Of a stretch of 47,974 bases of DNA, positions 1 to 8,280 are shown one piece after another. Made by a program: the position numbers and the translations under genes. The DNA comes from JBDHBD01 sp039586095 (GTDB taxonomy: Bacteria; Gemmatimonadota; Gemmatimonadetes; Palauibacterales; Palauibacteraceae), in contig JBDHLB010000039.1 in the NCBI GenBank assembly GCA_039586095.1, forward strand, positions 1 to 47,974, given 5' to 3'. Position 1 is the first letter of the stretch, and every line of letters starts with the position of its first letter. Under the pieces are notes generated by a model, which was given only the letters and a program-made list of their open reading frames with translations, searched no databases and was not told the DNA's origin.

Positions 1-383
1 GTGGTGACGGCACGCCCTCGCACCATGTGCGTGAGCAGGGAGCAGGCGTAGTGGGGGACGCCGTCGAGCAGCACGGTACATGCGCCGCACTCGGCCCGAT
101 CGCACCCCAGCTTCGTACCGGTGAGCCCCAGCTTGTAGCGAAGCGTCATGGCCAGCGTTTCCTGGGGCATTACGTCCACCCGCCGGTCCTGTCCGTTCAC
201 GCGCAGCGTGATCAGCCTCGGCACGCTCCCGCGCACCGACGGTGCAACGGCGAAGACACTCGTCGCACGAAACAGATAGCTGGTGGAGGATACGGCCGCC
301 CCGGCGGCAACGACTCCCTTGATGAAGCTCCGTCGGGAGAAGCTTCCCGGACCGGCGTCGACTACGATCTCGACATCACTCAT
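1..383 (-). CDS. Tat-exported (2Fe-2S)-binding subunit of a molybdenum hydroxylase (partial)
   Basis: The gene starts at the ATG at 383 and runs off the window edge after about 127 codons. Near residue 17 the protein has a twin-arginine motif (SRRSFIKG) followed by an Ala-rich hydrophobic stretch, so the protein is probably exported folded by Tat. After it comes a plant-type ferredoxin domain with the first cluster motif, GCDRAECGACTV, followed by a further Cys (ACSLL). This is the electron-transfer subunit of xanthine dehydrogenase/isoquinoline oxidoreductase-type enzymes. The second [2Fe-2S] domain and the molybdopterin subunit would lie outside the window. It is not a duplicate of the gene at 19771-20232, which has no signal. 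A Tat signal on the small subunit itself is less usual than on the large subunit. Confidence 0.88.
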   Translation of the reverse strand, partial: MSDVEIVVDAGPGSFSRRSFIKGVVAAGAAVSSTSYLFRATSVFAVAPSVRGSVPRLITLRVNGQDRRVDVMPQETLAMTLRYKLGLTGTKLGCDRAECGACTVLLDGVPHYACSLLTHMVRGRAVT

Positions 384-528
384 GAGGCACCTCGAGCGGG
401 AGATCTTATGGTGGGTTTGCCTGTTCCATCATTTCACGGGCGAGCCTGCCAGACAAGGTGCCGCGGGGAAGGCGCCCCCGCACGAAGACAAGACAAGGTG
501 CTTGGTCGTGTGAGGACCGGTCATGCAC

Positions 529-996
529 TCACGACGCGTGGGACCAGTGTATGTGCAGGATCTGCCAGCCCTCGGCTGTCCGCACGAGTACGATCGTCTC
601 CGTACCGTGGGAGTCGATGTCTCGCCCCCTGAAGGTACCGTGGGTCCGGTACTCGCTCATGTACAGCGCCAGATCCGATCCGACCTGCAGCCTATACCAC
701 GTCGTCTCTGACGCCACGCTCTGCAGGAAAGCGATATCAGCTTCGAGATGGCCCGCGCGATACTCCTCGCTTTGCTCCGCATGACCGCTCTCGAAGATGC
801 GTGTGTCGGGGTGCAGGAAACCCATGGCCGCTTCGGGTCGCCCTTCCGTGAGGGCGTTCTTGAAGCCCTCGATCACTCCCCGGACGGCCAACTCGTCACC
901 ATCAACACTTTCCTGCGCGGCAGCGGCGCTCGCTCCCAAGAGCAACTGCACCGCGACCACGACAACGACACTTCGAACAACACTCAAGGTTTCCAT
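529..996 (-). CDS. Secreted SnoaL/DUF4440-like (NTF2-fold) protein
   Basis: From the ATG at 996 the product is 155 residues. It begins with a signal peptide: a Val-rich hydrophobic stretch ending in an Ala-rich cleavage region before QESVDG. The rest has the pattern of the small alpha+beta NTF2 fold: an early helix (VRGVIEGFKNAL), the region AAMGFLHPDTRIFESG, and a C-terminal strand series ending GWQILHIHWSHAS. Such domains bind small molecules or act as ketosteroid-isomerase-like enzymes; no substrate can be named. An in-frame ATG 21 codons upstream exists, but starting there would place a polar extension before the signal peptide. The gene lies just downstream of the response regulator on the same strand, with a 92-base gap, and could be its target or simply a neighbour. 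Confidence 0.7.
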   Translation of the reverse strand: METLSVVRSVVVVVAVQLLLGASAAAAQESVDGDELAVRGVIEGFKNALTEGRPEAAMGFLHPDTRIFESGHAEQSEEYRAGHLEADIAFLQSVASETTWYRLQVGSDLALYMSEYRTHGTFRGRDIDSHGTETIVLVRTAEGWQILHIHWSHAS

Positions 997-1088
997 TCCG
1001 TCGCGTCCCGTCACCCGGTGGCCGTGAAGGCAACCAACATCCTGGCAAGGTGGGCACAAGGTTGCCTGATCTGTCTCGCGCTTGCTGC

Positions 1089-2456
1089 TCAGATCGCGAT
1101 GTCGTGCTTTTCCAGCCGATAGCGCATCGTATCGCGTGAAAGGCCGAGAAGTCGAGCCGCGGCCGTCTTATTGCCATTCGAACGCTGCATCGCCTGTTCG
1201 ATGAGCTCCCGCTCCAAATCGTCGAGGCAAAGTCCCGCCGCCGGAAGCACCATCATGCGATCACGGCTTCCGTCCAAACCCTGCACGTTCGGAGGGAGGG
1301 CCTGAAGCGGGATCGGGTCCTCATCGTCGAGCAGCAATACCCTCTCCAACACGTTCCGCAGCTCGCGGGCATTCCCCGGCCAATCATGTCCCTCCATCAC
1401 TTGAAGCGCTTCCCGCGAGATTCGCCGGACTGGCTGCCTCAGATCCAGGCACAAGGTTTCCGTAAAATGGAGGGCTAACGGTGCAATATCTTCGGGCCGC
1501 TCTCGCAACGGCGGGAGCGCAATGGGAATCACGTTGAGTCTGTAGAACAGATCTTCTCGGAACGTGCCCTGCTGTACAGCAGCATCCAGGTCGCGGTTCG
1601 TCGCAGCCAGCACATGAACGTCGACTTCCATGTCCCGAACCCCACCCAGTCGACGAAACGTCTTCGTCTCCAGGAAGCCCAGCAGCTTGGCCTGTGCGCC
1701 GGCGGGCATGTCCCCGACCTCGTCGAGCAGCAGGGTTCCCATGTCCCCGAGCTCCACGAGACCCTTTTTTGATTGACGGGCGTCGGTGAACGCCCCGCTC
1801 TCGTGGCCGAACAGCTCGCTCTCGACCAGGTGTTCGGGGAGCGCCGTGCAGTTGAGCCGAACAAACGGGTGGTGCCTTCTTGGTCCCTGTGCGTGAATTG
1901 CCCGCGCTACAACGTCCTTTCCGGTACCGCTTTCACCGGTAATCAGCACGTGGACCGGGTTTTCCTTCAATCCGATTCGAGTCACCAGCTCGGCGACCTC
2001 TCGAACCGCGCTTGAGCGCCCCACCAGGCTCACGTCCGAGAATTGCCACCGAAAGCCGTCTCGATACCGGTCGAGCTCCTGCTGCAGACGTCTCCTTTCG
2101 AGAGCTTGCTCCACGAGCAGCAGCAGCTCATCGAGCTGGATCGGCTTCTCGAGAAAATGATGAGCGCCGGCACGCACGGCAGCTACGGCCGTTTCCACCT
2201 CTCCATACGCACTGATCATGATCACGGGTAGCTCCGGGTCGAGTCCCTTGATCTGAGGGATGAAGTCGATACCCGATCCATCTGGAAGCCGCAGATCAAG
2301 CAGTACGAGATCGGCCGGCGCTTCCCGAAGTTTCGTGACGAGGCTGGTCCCGTCGCCGACGCTCTCGGCCGAGTAGCCGTTCTCGCGCAGGTGCTCCTCC
2401 AGCCAAATCCGGATCAGCATCTCGTCGTCACAGACGAGGACTCGTGGTTGTTTCAT
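1089..2456 (-). CDS. Sigma54-dependent response regulator (NtrC family)
   Basis: The 455-residue protein has a receiver domain (acidic pair at residues 10-11, phospho-acceptor Asp54 in VLLDLRLPDG, Lys104), then a sigma54-interaction AAA+ domain with Walker A GESGTGKD (about 174-181), the loop GAFTDA (221-226, a variant of GAFTGA), Walker B LLLDEVGD (242-249) and an arginine-finger region, and finally a Fis-type helix-turn-helix (about 415-452). It would activate RNA polymerase-sigma54 at remote sites when phosphorylated. Its start codon overlaps the stop of the sensor kinase by 4 bases, so the two are translationally coupled and form a cognate pair. The GAFTDA variant occurs in other members of the family as far as I recall, so it probably remains functional. 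I found no convincing -24/-12 promoter nearby. Confidence 0.95.
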   Translation of the reverse strand: MKQPRVLVCDDEMLIRIWLEEHLRENGYSAESVGDGTSLVTKLREAPADLVLLDLRLPDGSGIDFIPQIKGLDPELPVIMISAYGEVETAVAAVRAGAHHFLEKPIQLDELLLLVEQALERRRLQQELDRYRDGFRWQFSDVSLVGRSSAVREVAELVTRIGLKENPVHVLITGESGTGKDVVARAIHAQGPRRHHPFVRLNCTALPEHLVESELFGHESGAFTDARQSKKGLVELGDMGTLLLDEVGDMPAGAQAKLLGFLETKTFRRLGGVRDMEVDVHVLAATNRDLDAAVQQGTFREDLFYRLNVIPIALPPLRERPEDIAPLALHFTETLCLDLRQPVRRISREALQVMEGHDWPGNARELRNVLERVLLLDDEDPIPLQALPPNVQGLDGSRDRMMVLPAAGLCLDDLERELIEQAMQRSNGNKTAAARLLGLSRDTMRYRLEKHDIAI

Positions 2457-4327
2457 CGGACATCACTCTTGGGCCATCGGCTATCACCAGGCGAAGAACG
2501 ACGGTCTGGCAACCGGATCACGAACTTCGAGCCCCTTTCGGGTTCGCTGGTAACTTCGATGCGGCCACCGTGGCGTTCCACGATCTCGCGAGAAATGGAC
2601 AGGCCCAGACCGGTGCCGCTGTGACGCGTCGTGTAGAAGGGCTTGAAGATTTCCGCAACGCTGTCGCCGGGTATCCCACGTCCCGTATCCGCCACTTCTA
2701 TGACCACCGCACCATCTCGATGCTCGGTCGCGATGGCTACCATGCCTCCCGGTGCGGTCGCCTGGATCGCGTTCATGAGAAGGTTCACGATTCCCTGGCG
2801 GACAAGCTCTGGATCCACAAGCAGATCGACCGGCTCCGACGTCAGATTCAGCGTCAGAGAGACACCAGCACGCTCGGCGGCGGGTTGAACCAGCGTGACG
2901 GCCCGCTGTACAACGTGATTCGCGTCCGCCGGAGCGAGCGCCGGCACCGCGGGTCGGGCGAAAGTCAGCAGATCGGTAACCGCCTGCTCGATTCGCTTCA
3001 GCTGGCGAGTCATCTCGTCCGTGATCGGCGCGAGGGACTCGTCGTTTCCGATCCGTTTCTTGACGAGGTCCAGACCGTTCGAGATGCCCACGACGGGGTT
3101 CTTGATCTCATGCGCGACGCCGCTCGCCAGTTCGCCGACAGTGGCCAATTGTTGTGCACGCTCGATTTCTGCCTGGTGCAGCTTCTTCACTTCCTCCGAT
3201 GTCTCTACCAGGCGTCGGGTCATCTCGTTGAATGCACTCCCGAGTTCACCCACTTCGTCCTGCGTCGCGACATCCACTTGAACATCCAGCGACCCGCCCC
3301 CTACCTCACGGGTGGCGGCGACCAGGTGACGAACGGGAGCGACAATGCCGCCGGCGACGAACCATGCCGATATGACGAGTGCCACTGCCAACGCGGTGCC
3401 GAAGATGATCGAGACCCTACGCAGAAACCGGAGAGGGCCCAGGGCATCTGCAACCGGAAACTCCGCCAGGTACTGCCATGGCGTGTTTTCGATACCTACG
3501 CTGGTACCAACAACCGGGGTGCCCTCCAGATTCGCGTATCGGGCGAACGCCTCCGAGGAAGACTCGGACCTCGAGGACGGCGAGAGCACGGCACTCGCCA
3601 GAGGAGAGCTGAAATCTAGTTCTCCATGGATGTGAGAGACGAAGAGAGGTCGCCCTGCGTCGTCTACGACGAAGCTCTCGATGGAACCGGCTGCGTGAGG
3701 CGGTATCTTCAGAAACTCCCCCAAACCGCGCTCTCCCAGTACGCCGACCAGATGGCCAACCTGCTGTCCGTGACCGGTCTTGAGGGGTACGCACAAACTG
3801 AAACCCGGCGGTGCCATATCGCGTGGCGTGCGGCTGACGGCGATCTTCGTCCCGTCAAGCTGTCTAATGCTTCCTTCACCACAATCCGCAGTGGTGACCG
3901 TCGATCCAGCGGCCGCGAAGACCGAACCCTCCATGTCCTGAACGCGCAGTGTCTCGAATCCCCCGAGCTCTTTTCGTTTTCGCTCCAGGTAATCCTGGAC
4001 GGCCGGCGGACTTGCCACCTCCGCCATGGCACTGGCCGCGCCGCCGGCCACCCCGGTAAGGCCGGCCGCGAGAAACTCGTTGCCCGACGCGATTGCGGTA
4101 AGACTGAGCAGCGACGCGTCCAACTGATCTCGAACGTGCTGGGCACCGAAGTCCGCAATCGCATCAAGCTGTCGCTCAAGGAGTTCCTCGATGATTCCCT
4201 GGCTCTCCAGGTACCCGAGCATGTTCGAGCCCATCAAAGGAACGAGCGAGAAGACCAGGAGCCAAGTCAGAAGTCTGCGCCCTAAGCGACTGTTCAAGGG
4301 ATTCTGCTTCCGGGGTGACGCGAACAT
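2453..4327 (-). CDS. Membrane sensor histidine kinase with HAMP domain
   Basis: The protein has 624 residues. An N-terminal membrane helix (about 18-38) and a second (about 304-327) enclose a large periplasmic sensor region of roughly 260 residues that looks like a Cache-type domain. Then follow a HAMP linker (about 325-380), the dimerisation/phospho-acceptor domain with His406 in GVAHEIKNP, and the ATPase domain with N box (LLMNAIQATAP, about 517-526), G1 (VADTGRGIP, 545-553), F box (FKPFYTT) and G2 (GTGLGLSISR). It autophosphorylates and passes phosphate to the response regulator encoded immediately downstream with a 4-base overlap. The ligand cannot be read from the sequence. Confidence 0.95.
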   Translation of the reverse strand: MFASPRKQNPLNSRLGRRLLTWLLVFSLVPLMGSNMLGYLESQGIIEELLERQLDAIADFGAQHVRDQLDASLLSLTAIASGNEFLAAGLTGVAGGAASAMAEVASPPAVQDYLERKRKELGGFETLRVQDMEGSVFAAAGSTVTTADCGEGSIRQLDGTKIAVSRTPRDMAPPGFSLCVPLKTGHGQQVGHLVGVLGERGLGEFLKIPPHAAGSIESFVVDDAGRPLFVSHIHGELDFSSPLASAVLSPSSRSESSSEAFARYANLEGTPVVGTSVGIENTPWQYLAEFPVADALGPLRFLRRVSIIFGTALAVALVISAWFVAGGIVAPVRHLVAATREVGGGSLDVQVDVATQDEVGELGSAFNEMTRRLVETSEEVKKLHQAEIERAQQLATVGELASGVAHEIKNPVVGISNGLDLVKKRIGNDESLAPITDEMTRQLKRIEQAVTDLLTFARPAVPALAPADANHVVQRAVTLVQPAAERAGVSLTLNLTSEPVDLLVDPELVRQGIVNLLMNAIQATAPGGMVAIATEHRDGAVVIEVADTGRGIPGDSVAEIFKPFYTTRHSGTGLGLSISREIVERHGGRIEVTSEPERGSKFVIRLPDRRSSPGDSRWPKSDVR

Positions 4328-4684
4328 GACGTAGTGGCTCTCCCCTCCTTTGGCGTCTCACGGCCCTGCCTTGGCCCCAAGCAAGAGCCGGACCTCGGGC
4401 AATGGAAGACGTAAGCTATTGTACAGGATCGGTTTAGTGCGCTCGGCCACACCGGAGAGTGCGTCAAATAACCCACAACCCGATCTTATCGACCCCCCGC
4501 AGTTGGGGCAAATGCCACATGCGGGTGCGGTGGCCATGCCACGGTCATCCGCTGCAAGTACCAACTGCACAGCGACTTATACGATACATGCCGCCGAGGA
4601 ACATTCGTTGCCACAAGGAACGGCCGAGTACAACAGCCTTAGGAGGCAGATCATGAGAGCGCAGGCTGCCAGCAGTCCCCGTAG
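4328..4684. other. Divergent intergenic region between sensor kinase and cytochrome c
   Basis: This 357-base stretch separates divergent genes. On the minus strand TACAAT at 4418-4423, preceded by TG, could be a -10 for the kinase operon, but no -35 match is visible at the right spacing. On the plus strand an AGGAGG ribosome binding site at about 4640-4645 serves a 13-codon reading frame (4653-4694) that overlaps the cytochrome start. No other coding signal is convincing. Confidence 0.4.
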
Positions 4685-4694
4685 ATGGCGGTGA
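4653..4694 (+). CDS. Possible 13-residue leader peptide overlapping cytochrome c start
   Basis: ATG at 4653 follows a strong AGGAGG site at a suitable distance and opens a short frame ending TGA at 4692-4694. The product would be Arg-rich (MRAQAASSPRRWR). The cytochrome ATG at 4685 lies inside this frame and has no ribosome binding site of its own, so ribosomes finishing the short frame could restart there. This is inference from spacing only; a start-codon misassignment of the cytochrome gene is the alternative. Confidence 0.25.
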   Translation: MRAQAASSPRRWR

Positions 4695-5161
4695 GACAGC
4701 CGAGGTGGGCAACCATTGGGGTCCCGGTGCAGGGAAACAGATTGAGAACGAGGAACGGATGGCTGCTTGCCGGACTGCTGCTGGCGCCGTGGGGGGCGCC
4801 AGCCAACCAGTCAGGAAGTCCCGTCCACGCCGCGGCGGGCCAACTTGAGGCATCGGAGCGTATCCCGCTGGCTCTAGCCCGTGTTGACAGCCTTCCGCGT
4901 GCGGGAGAGGAGATCTTCAAACGTCAGTGCGCCGTGTGCCACGGGGAGGATGGCGAGGGTAACGGTCCAGCCGCCGTCGCGCTTCGCCCCAAGCCTGCCG
5001 ACCTGACGGATCCCGATCGACAGGAGATCCCGGAGCAGGACGTAATGGCGATGATCCAGAAGGGAAAGGGCACGATGCCGGCTTTCGGTGCTGTCTTAAA
5101 TAAGGACCAGCTCGAAGCGGTGGCCCGGTACGTCGTCTCGTTGTCGGCTGGATCGAAATAG
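4685..5161 (+). CDS. Single-heme c-type cytochrome
   Basis: The product is up to 158 residues. Residues about 22-40 form a hydrophobic export signal preceded by Arg residues. The heme-binding motif CAVCH is at residues 82-86, followed by the class I pattern GEGNGP, the conserved KPADLTD, and the likely axial Met132 in GTMPAFG. This places it in the cytochrome c class I (CccA/cytochrome_CBB3-like) group, acting in the periplasm as an electron carrier. The assigned ATG lacks a clear ribosome binding site; a TTG at about 4742, just ahead of the hydrophobic segment, is an alternative start. A DoxX gene follows 45 bases later on the same strand, consistent with a small redox operon. Confidence 0.88.
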   Translation: MAVRQPRWATIGVPVQGNRLRTRNGWLLAGLLLAPWGAPANQSGSPVHAAAGQLEASERIPLALARVDSLPRAGEEIFKRQCAVCHGEDGEGNGPAAVALRPKPADLTDPDRQEIPEQDVMAMIQKGKGTMPAFGAVLNKDQLEAVARYVVSLSAGSK

Positions 5162-5206
5162 TCATGTGACATTTGCCACGATTCTCGCCGAGCGAGGGGG
5201 CACATC

Positions 5207-5662
5207 ATGTCGAGTGTAAGCACCGATCGCGTCGGGCTGGGGCTGCTCTTCTTGAGACTCGGGCTGGGAGCTGTGTTTGTGGCCCATGGCTGGGTCAAGC
5301 TGTTCGGTGAGGGCGTGTCCTTCGTGCAAGACATGCTCGCGATCGTCGGCGTGACGCTCCCTGATTTCGTCTTGTTCGCCGTCGCCCTGTTCGAGTTGCT
5401 TGCCGGGTTGGCATTGATAGCCGGCCTCTTCACCAAACCACTGGCTGCGGTTCTTTGTCTCGAGATGTTGATCGCCGTCGTGATCTTTCACGCCGGCCAG
5501 GGCTTCTTCATCGTCTCGCTGCCGAGCGCGCCGCTAGCCTACGGTTTCGAATTCCACGTCGTGCTGATCAGCGGGCTCTTGTGTCTTGCTTTCGCGGGTC
5601 CGGGAGCTGGCACCTTCAGCCGGTTTCTGAAAGACGGGGGTGGCGCCAGCGAAGCGGATTAG
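5207..5662 (+). CDS. DoxX family membrane protein
   Basis: The 151-residue protein starts at an ATG behind GAGGGGG and has the four-helix DoxX layout: LLFLRLGLGAVFVAHGWVKL (about 11-30), a second helix at FVLFAVALFELLAGLALIAG, then a third and fourth to about residue 135. The VAHGWVKLF segment is the family signature. DoxX proteins are integral membrane proteins linked to quinone- or thiol-dependent redox functions in some bacteria; the exact reaction here is unknown. It lies directly downstream of a cytochrome c and may share its transcript. Confidence 0.88.
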   Translation: MSSVSTDRVGLGLLFLRLGLGAVFVAHGWVKLFGEGVSFVQDMLAIVGVTLPDFVLFAVALFELLAGLALIAGLFTKPLAAVLCLEMLIAVVIFHAGQGFFIVSLPSAPLAYGFEFHVVLISGLLCLAFAGPGAGTFSRFLKDGGGASEAD

Positions 5663-5762
5663 GACCCATCCCTAGGCTCGTGCGCGGAGTGTAGGCGTCG
5701 AGCCGCTTCCTATGCCCCGGCTGCGGCCAGGTCAGCTTCAGGGTCCCGGCGTGGAAGACCGT

Positions 5763-5790
5763 GGGACAACGGACATCTCCAGCTTATTAT
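5763..5790 (+). promoter_or_regulatory. Possible promoter of the secreted kinase-fold gene
   Basis: TATTAT at 5785-5790 is a fair -10 match in an otherwise G+C-rich gap. A partial -35 match (GGGACA at 5763-5768) sits 16 bases upstream. The gene at 5837 starts 46 bases further on behind AAGGAGG. Confidence 0.25.
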
Positions 5791-5836
5791 ACGAAAGGGA
5801 ATCGAGTGCTCGCGGCGAGCGGGAAGGAGGCCCTGC

Positions 5837-6850
5837 ATGAAGTCGCAGGCGCGGTGGAGCCGCGCGCTGCTGTGTGCGTCGTTCGCGTCGATCGCGATGG
5901 CGATCGCGCCGGCGGCGGCGCAGGACAGCAACATCTTCGCCCCGATCTCGGACCTCGAGGAACTCTTCAGGTTTCAACCTTTCGAGATCCTGACCATGAC
6001 GACCTCCCGGGGTCTGCCTGATGAGCGAACCTACTCTCCTACGGTGCGGTTCGAGAATGGAGCGACGCTCAAGCTGAAGTTCGCCCCTGCTCCGATCGGT
6101 GGCGAGGCGTTCAACAACCGGCCTCAGTACGAGCTCGCGGCGTACGAGATCCAGAAGCTCTTCCTGGACGAGTCCGAGTACGTGGTGCCGCCGACGGTCG
6201 CCCGCTGTCTGCCGTTCGATTTCGTCGAGCAGGCGATCGATATGGCTCCCAATCGGAACGCCATCGAGAACCCGCGGCCCACGTTCGATGGGTGGCGCAT
6301 GTCGCTCGTCGTGCTCCAGTACTGGTTGCAGAACATCGATATCGCGCGACAGGAAGACATCCGAAACATGGAACGGCTCGAGCAGGACGAAGCCTTCGCG
6401 CGACACGTAGCGAATTTCAACCTGCTCACCTACTTGATCCGTCACAACGACTCGAACATCGGAAACTTCCTCATTTCGACGGACCCGGAGAATCCGCGGG
6501 TTTTCGCCGTGGACAACGGGCTCGCGTTCTCCCACGAGGAGAGCAACCGCGGCACCTACTGGCGCGATCTGCGGGTCGAGCGTTTCCCCGCCAAGTCCAT
6601 CGAGCGCTTGCGCCAGATCACGCTCGAGGGCCTGCAGGCCACCCTCGGTGTGGTCGCCCAATTCTCGATGGGGCCGGATGGCAACTTCGTGCCCGTCGAG
6701 CCGACCGAGAACCTCGCTACCAACAGTGGGATCCGTCGCAGGACGACGGTGCTTCAGCTGGGACTCAGGTCGTCGGAGATCCGCGATGTCCACCGTCGTC
6801 TCGAGCGGCTCCTGCGAGATGTCGACAACGGCAAGTACGAGGTGTTTTAG
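5837..6850 (+). CDS. Exported protein with PI3/4-kinase / FAM20-like kinase fold
   Basis: The 337-residue protein starts at an ATG preceded by AAGGAGG. Residues 1-29 form a Sec signal peptide ending in APAAAQ. The mature part has the motif order of the PI3/4-kinase and FAM20/HipA-like superfamily: a Lys-containing strand (ATLKLKFAP, Lys79/Lys81), a helix with Glu (YELAAYEIQKLF, about 99-109) followed by VVPPTVARC, a catalytic-loop-like HNDSNIGN (Asp205, Asn210), and a metal-binding FAVDNGLAF (Asp226) in the place of DFG. It is not a canonical Ser/Thr kinase. Most kinase-fold proteins are cytoplasmic, so an exported member is notable; it would need an extracytoplasmic nucleotide source or have lost ATP use. 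Substrate unknown. It stands alone between DoxX and a convergent helicase gene. Confidence 0.72.
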   Translation: MKSQARWSRALLCASFASIAMAIAPAAAQDSNIFAPISDLEELFRFQPFEILTMTTSRGLPDERTYSPTVRFENGATLKLKFAPAPIGGEAFNNRPQYELAAYEIQKLFLDESEYVVPPTVARCLPFDFVEQAIDMAPNRNAIENPRPTFDGWRMSLVVLQYWLQNIDIARQEDIRNMERLEQDEAFARHVANFNLLTYLIRHNDSNIGNFLISTDPENPRVFAVDNGLAFSHEESNRGTYWRDLRVERFPAKSIERLRQITLEGLQATLGVVAQFSMGPDGNFVPVEPTENLATNSGIRRRTTVLQLGLRSSEIRDVHRRLERLLRDVDNGKYEVF

Positions 6851-6883
6851 GCCGCAGCGCGGCACGCCACACAGGGGCCGGGA

Positions 6884-7987
6884 TCAGCGTCTCCGCATTC
6901 CGAGCCCGGAGCGACGCGGACGGTCCGGCCCGGAGTCAGCCTCCCGATCGCCGCTCGAAGCACTTCTTGGCTCGGGCGGAGGCCCGGAGGGCTCGAAGCC
7001 CGGAATTTGCCTCCGCTCGATCTCCTCGCCGGTGAGCGCTTCGATCTCGCGGATGAGAAGCCAGTCGCTGCGGGAGACCAGCGTGACCGCGTCACCCGTC
7101 TCGTCGCCGCGGGCGGTGCGGCCCACGCGGTGGACGTAGTCTCGGGGGTCCTCGGGGACATCGAAATTGATCACGTGCCGGATTCCCCGGATGTCGAGCC
7201 CACGGGCCGCGACGTTCGTGGCCACGAGTACACGAGTCTCCCCTTCCCGGAAGCGCGCCAGGCTGCGATCGCGCTCCTTTTGGGACTTCGCCCCGTGCAG
7301 GTCGTCCGCCGAGATGCCGCGGCCGCTCAGATACTCTGCCAGATAACCCGCGGTATCGCGCGTCCGGGTGAACACCAGCACCTGCCCCGATGATCGCTCC
7401 TCGAGAATGTGGAGCAGCAACGTGTGTTTCTGGTTCCAGTTCACGGGTTTGAGCACCTGCCGGATGCCCTCGGCGGCGGCTTCCAGTCCGACCTTCAACC
7501 GCACCGGATCCTTCATCATCTCCTGAGCCAGGTACAGGACGCTGTTCGGCATGGTCGCCGAGAAGAGGAAGGTCTGCCGGGATTCGGGGGTGGCGGCGAC
7601 GATCTCCTTCACATCGTCGATGAAGCCCATGTCGAGCATCCGATCCGCCTCGTCCAGAACGAGACATTCGACGTTCGAGAGGTCGATCGAACCGCGGCCG
7701 AGGTGATCGAGAAGTCGGCCGGGTGTCGCCACGAGAACGTCGCAGCCGAAGCGCAGCTCGACCGCCTCGCCGGCGACCGAGGTCCCGCCGTGAACCACGA
7801 GCGCCTCGATCGAAGAGGTCGCTCCATACCGATGGACCGAGGTGCCGACCTGCTGGGCGAGCTCCCGGGTCGGCGTGATGATCAGGCCGCGAGGGTGATC
7901 GGAATGCTCGCCGGCCGCCAAACGCTGTACGATCGGCAGACTGTACGCAGCGGTCTTCCCCGTGCCGGTGTGGGCCGTTCCGAGCAT
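6884..7987 (-). CDS. DEAD-box RNA helicase lacking the Q-motif region
   Basis: The recognisable protein begins at the ATG at 7987 with MLGTAHTGTGKT, that is, directly at motif I, and is 367 residues. Motifs Ia (PTRELAQQ), II (VLDEADRM), III (SAT), IV-V (TNVAARGLDI) and VI (HRVGRTAR) follow in order, then a Pro/Arg/Ser-rich basic tail. Family members normally carry 45-50 further residues with the Q motif, which reads the adenine of ATP; none of the three minus-strand frames upstream encodes them. The upstream DNA instead reads through unrelated sequence toward the divergent acyl-CoA dehydrogenase. The gene is therefore 5'-truncated, rearranged or misassembled. If expressed, it would probably be impaired in ATP binding. 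Confidence 0.82.
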   Translation of the reverse strand: MLGTAHTGTGKTAAYSLPIVQRLAAGEHSDHPRGLIITPTRELAQQVGTSVHRYGATSSIEALVVHGGTSVAGEAVELRFGCDVLVATPGRLLDHLGRGSIDLSNVECLVLDEADRMLDMGFIDDVKEIVAATPESRQTFLFSATMPNSVLYLAQEMMKDPVRLKVGLEAAAEGIRQVLKPVNWNQKHTLLLHILEERSSGQVLVFTRTRDTAGYLAEYLSGRGISADDLHGAKSQKERDRSLARFREGETRVLVATNVAARGLDIRGIRHVINFDVPEDPRDYVHRVGRTARGDETGDAVTLVSRSDWLLIREIEALTGEEIERRQIPGFEPSGPPPEPRSASSGDREADSGPDRPRRSGLGMRRR

Positions 7988-8280
7988 CCTGTTTGAAAGT
8001 CGGAAGAAGGTACACGAGCCGTGCGGACACGGTCCATAGGCGTCGTCTGCCGGGCACGGCCTCGGTCGGCCTGCCGGTGGTCCGCACCTGGGGCTCGACC
8101 CACCCTCCAGCGAGCGCTTTCGCGGGCGGGTCTTGGCTGAGAGGCGCAGATCGGGCAGTTTTTTCGACTCCGGGGCACCATGGGCCGCATGCGCCCCGGC
8201 GGCCGGATTCCGCTGCGGGCTGCACGCGGAACAGGGAGCCCGACAATTGGCTGAACGCAGAAAAGAGAGTCGGTGAGACG
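7988..8280. other. Intergenic stretch upstream of acyl-CoA dehydrogenase and truncated helicase
   Basis: About 290 bases with open frames on both strands but no recognisable protein and no codon pattern I trust. It should contain the acyl-CoA dehydrogenase promoter; GGTGAG just before 8281 is a plausible ribosome binding site. The missing helicase N-terminus is not encoded here. Confidence 0.4.

Noticed and set aside
1749..1799. GAFTDA instead of GAFTGA in the response regulator as a loss of sigma54 contact
   Set aside because: I recall this variant from other NtrC-family proteins, so it is not good evidence of altered function.
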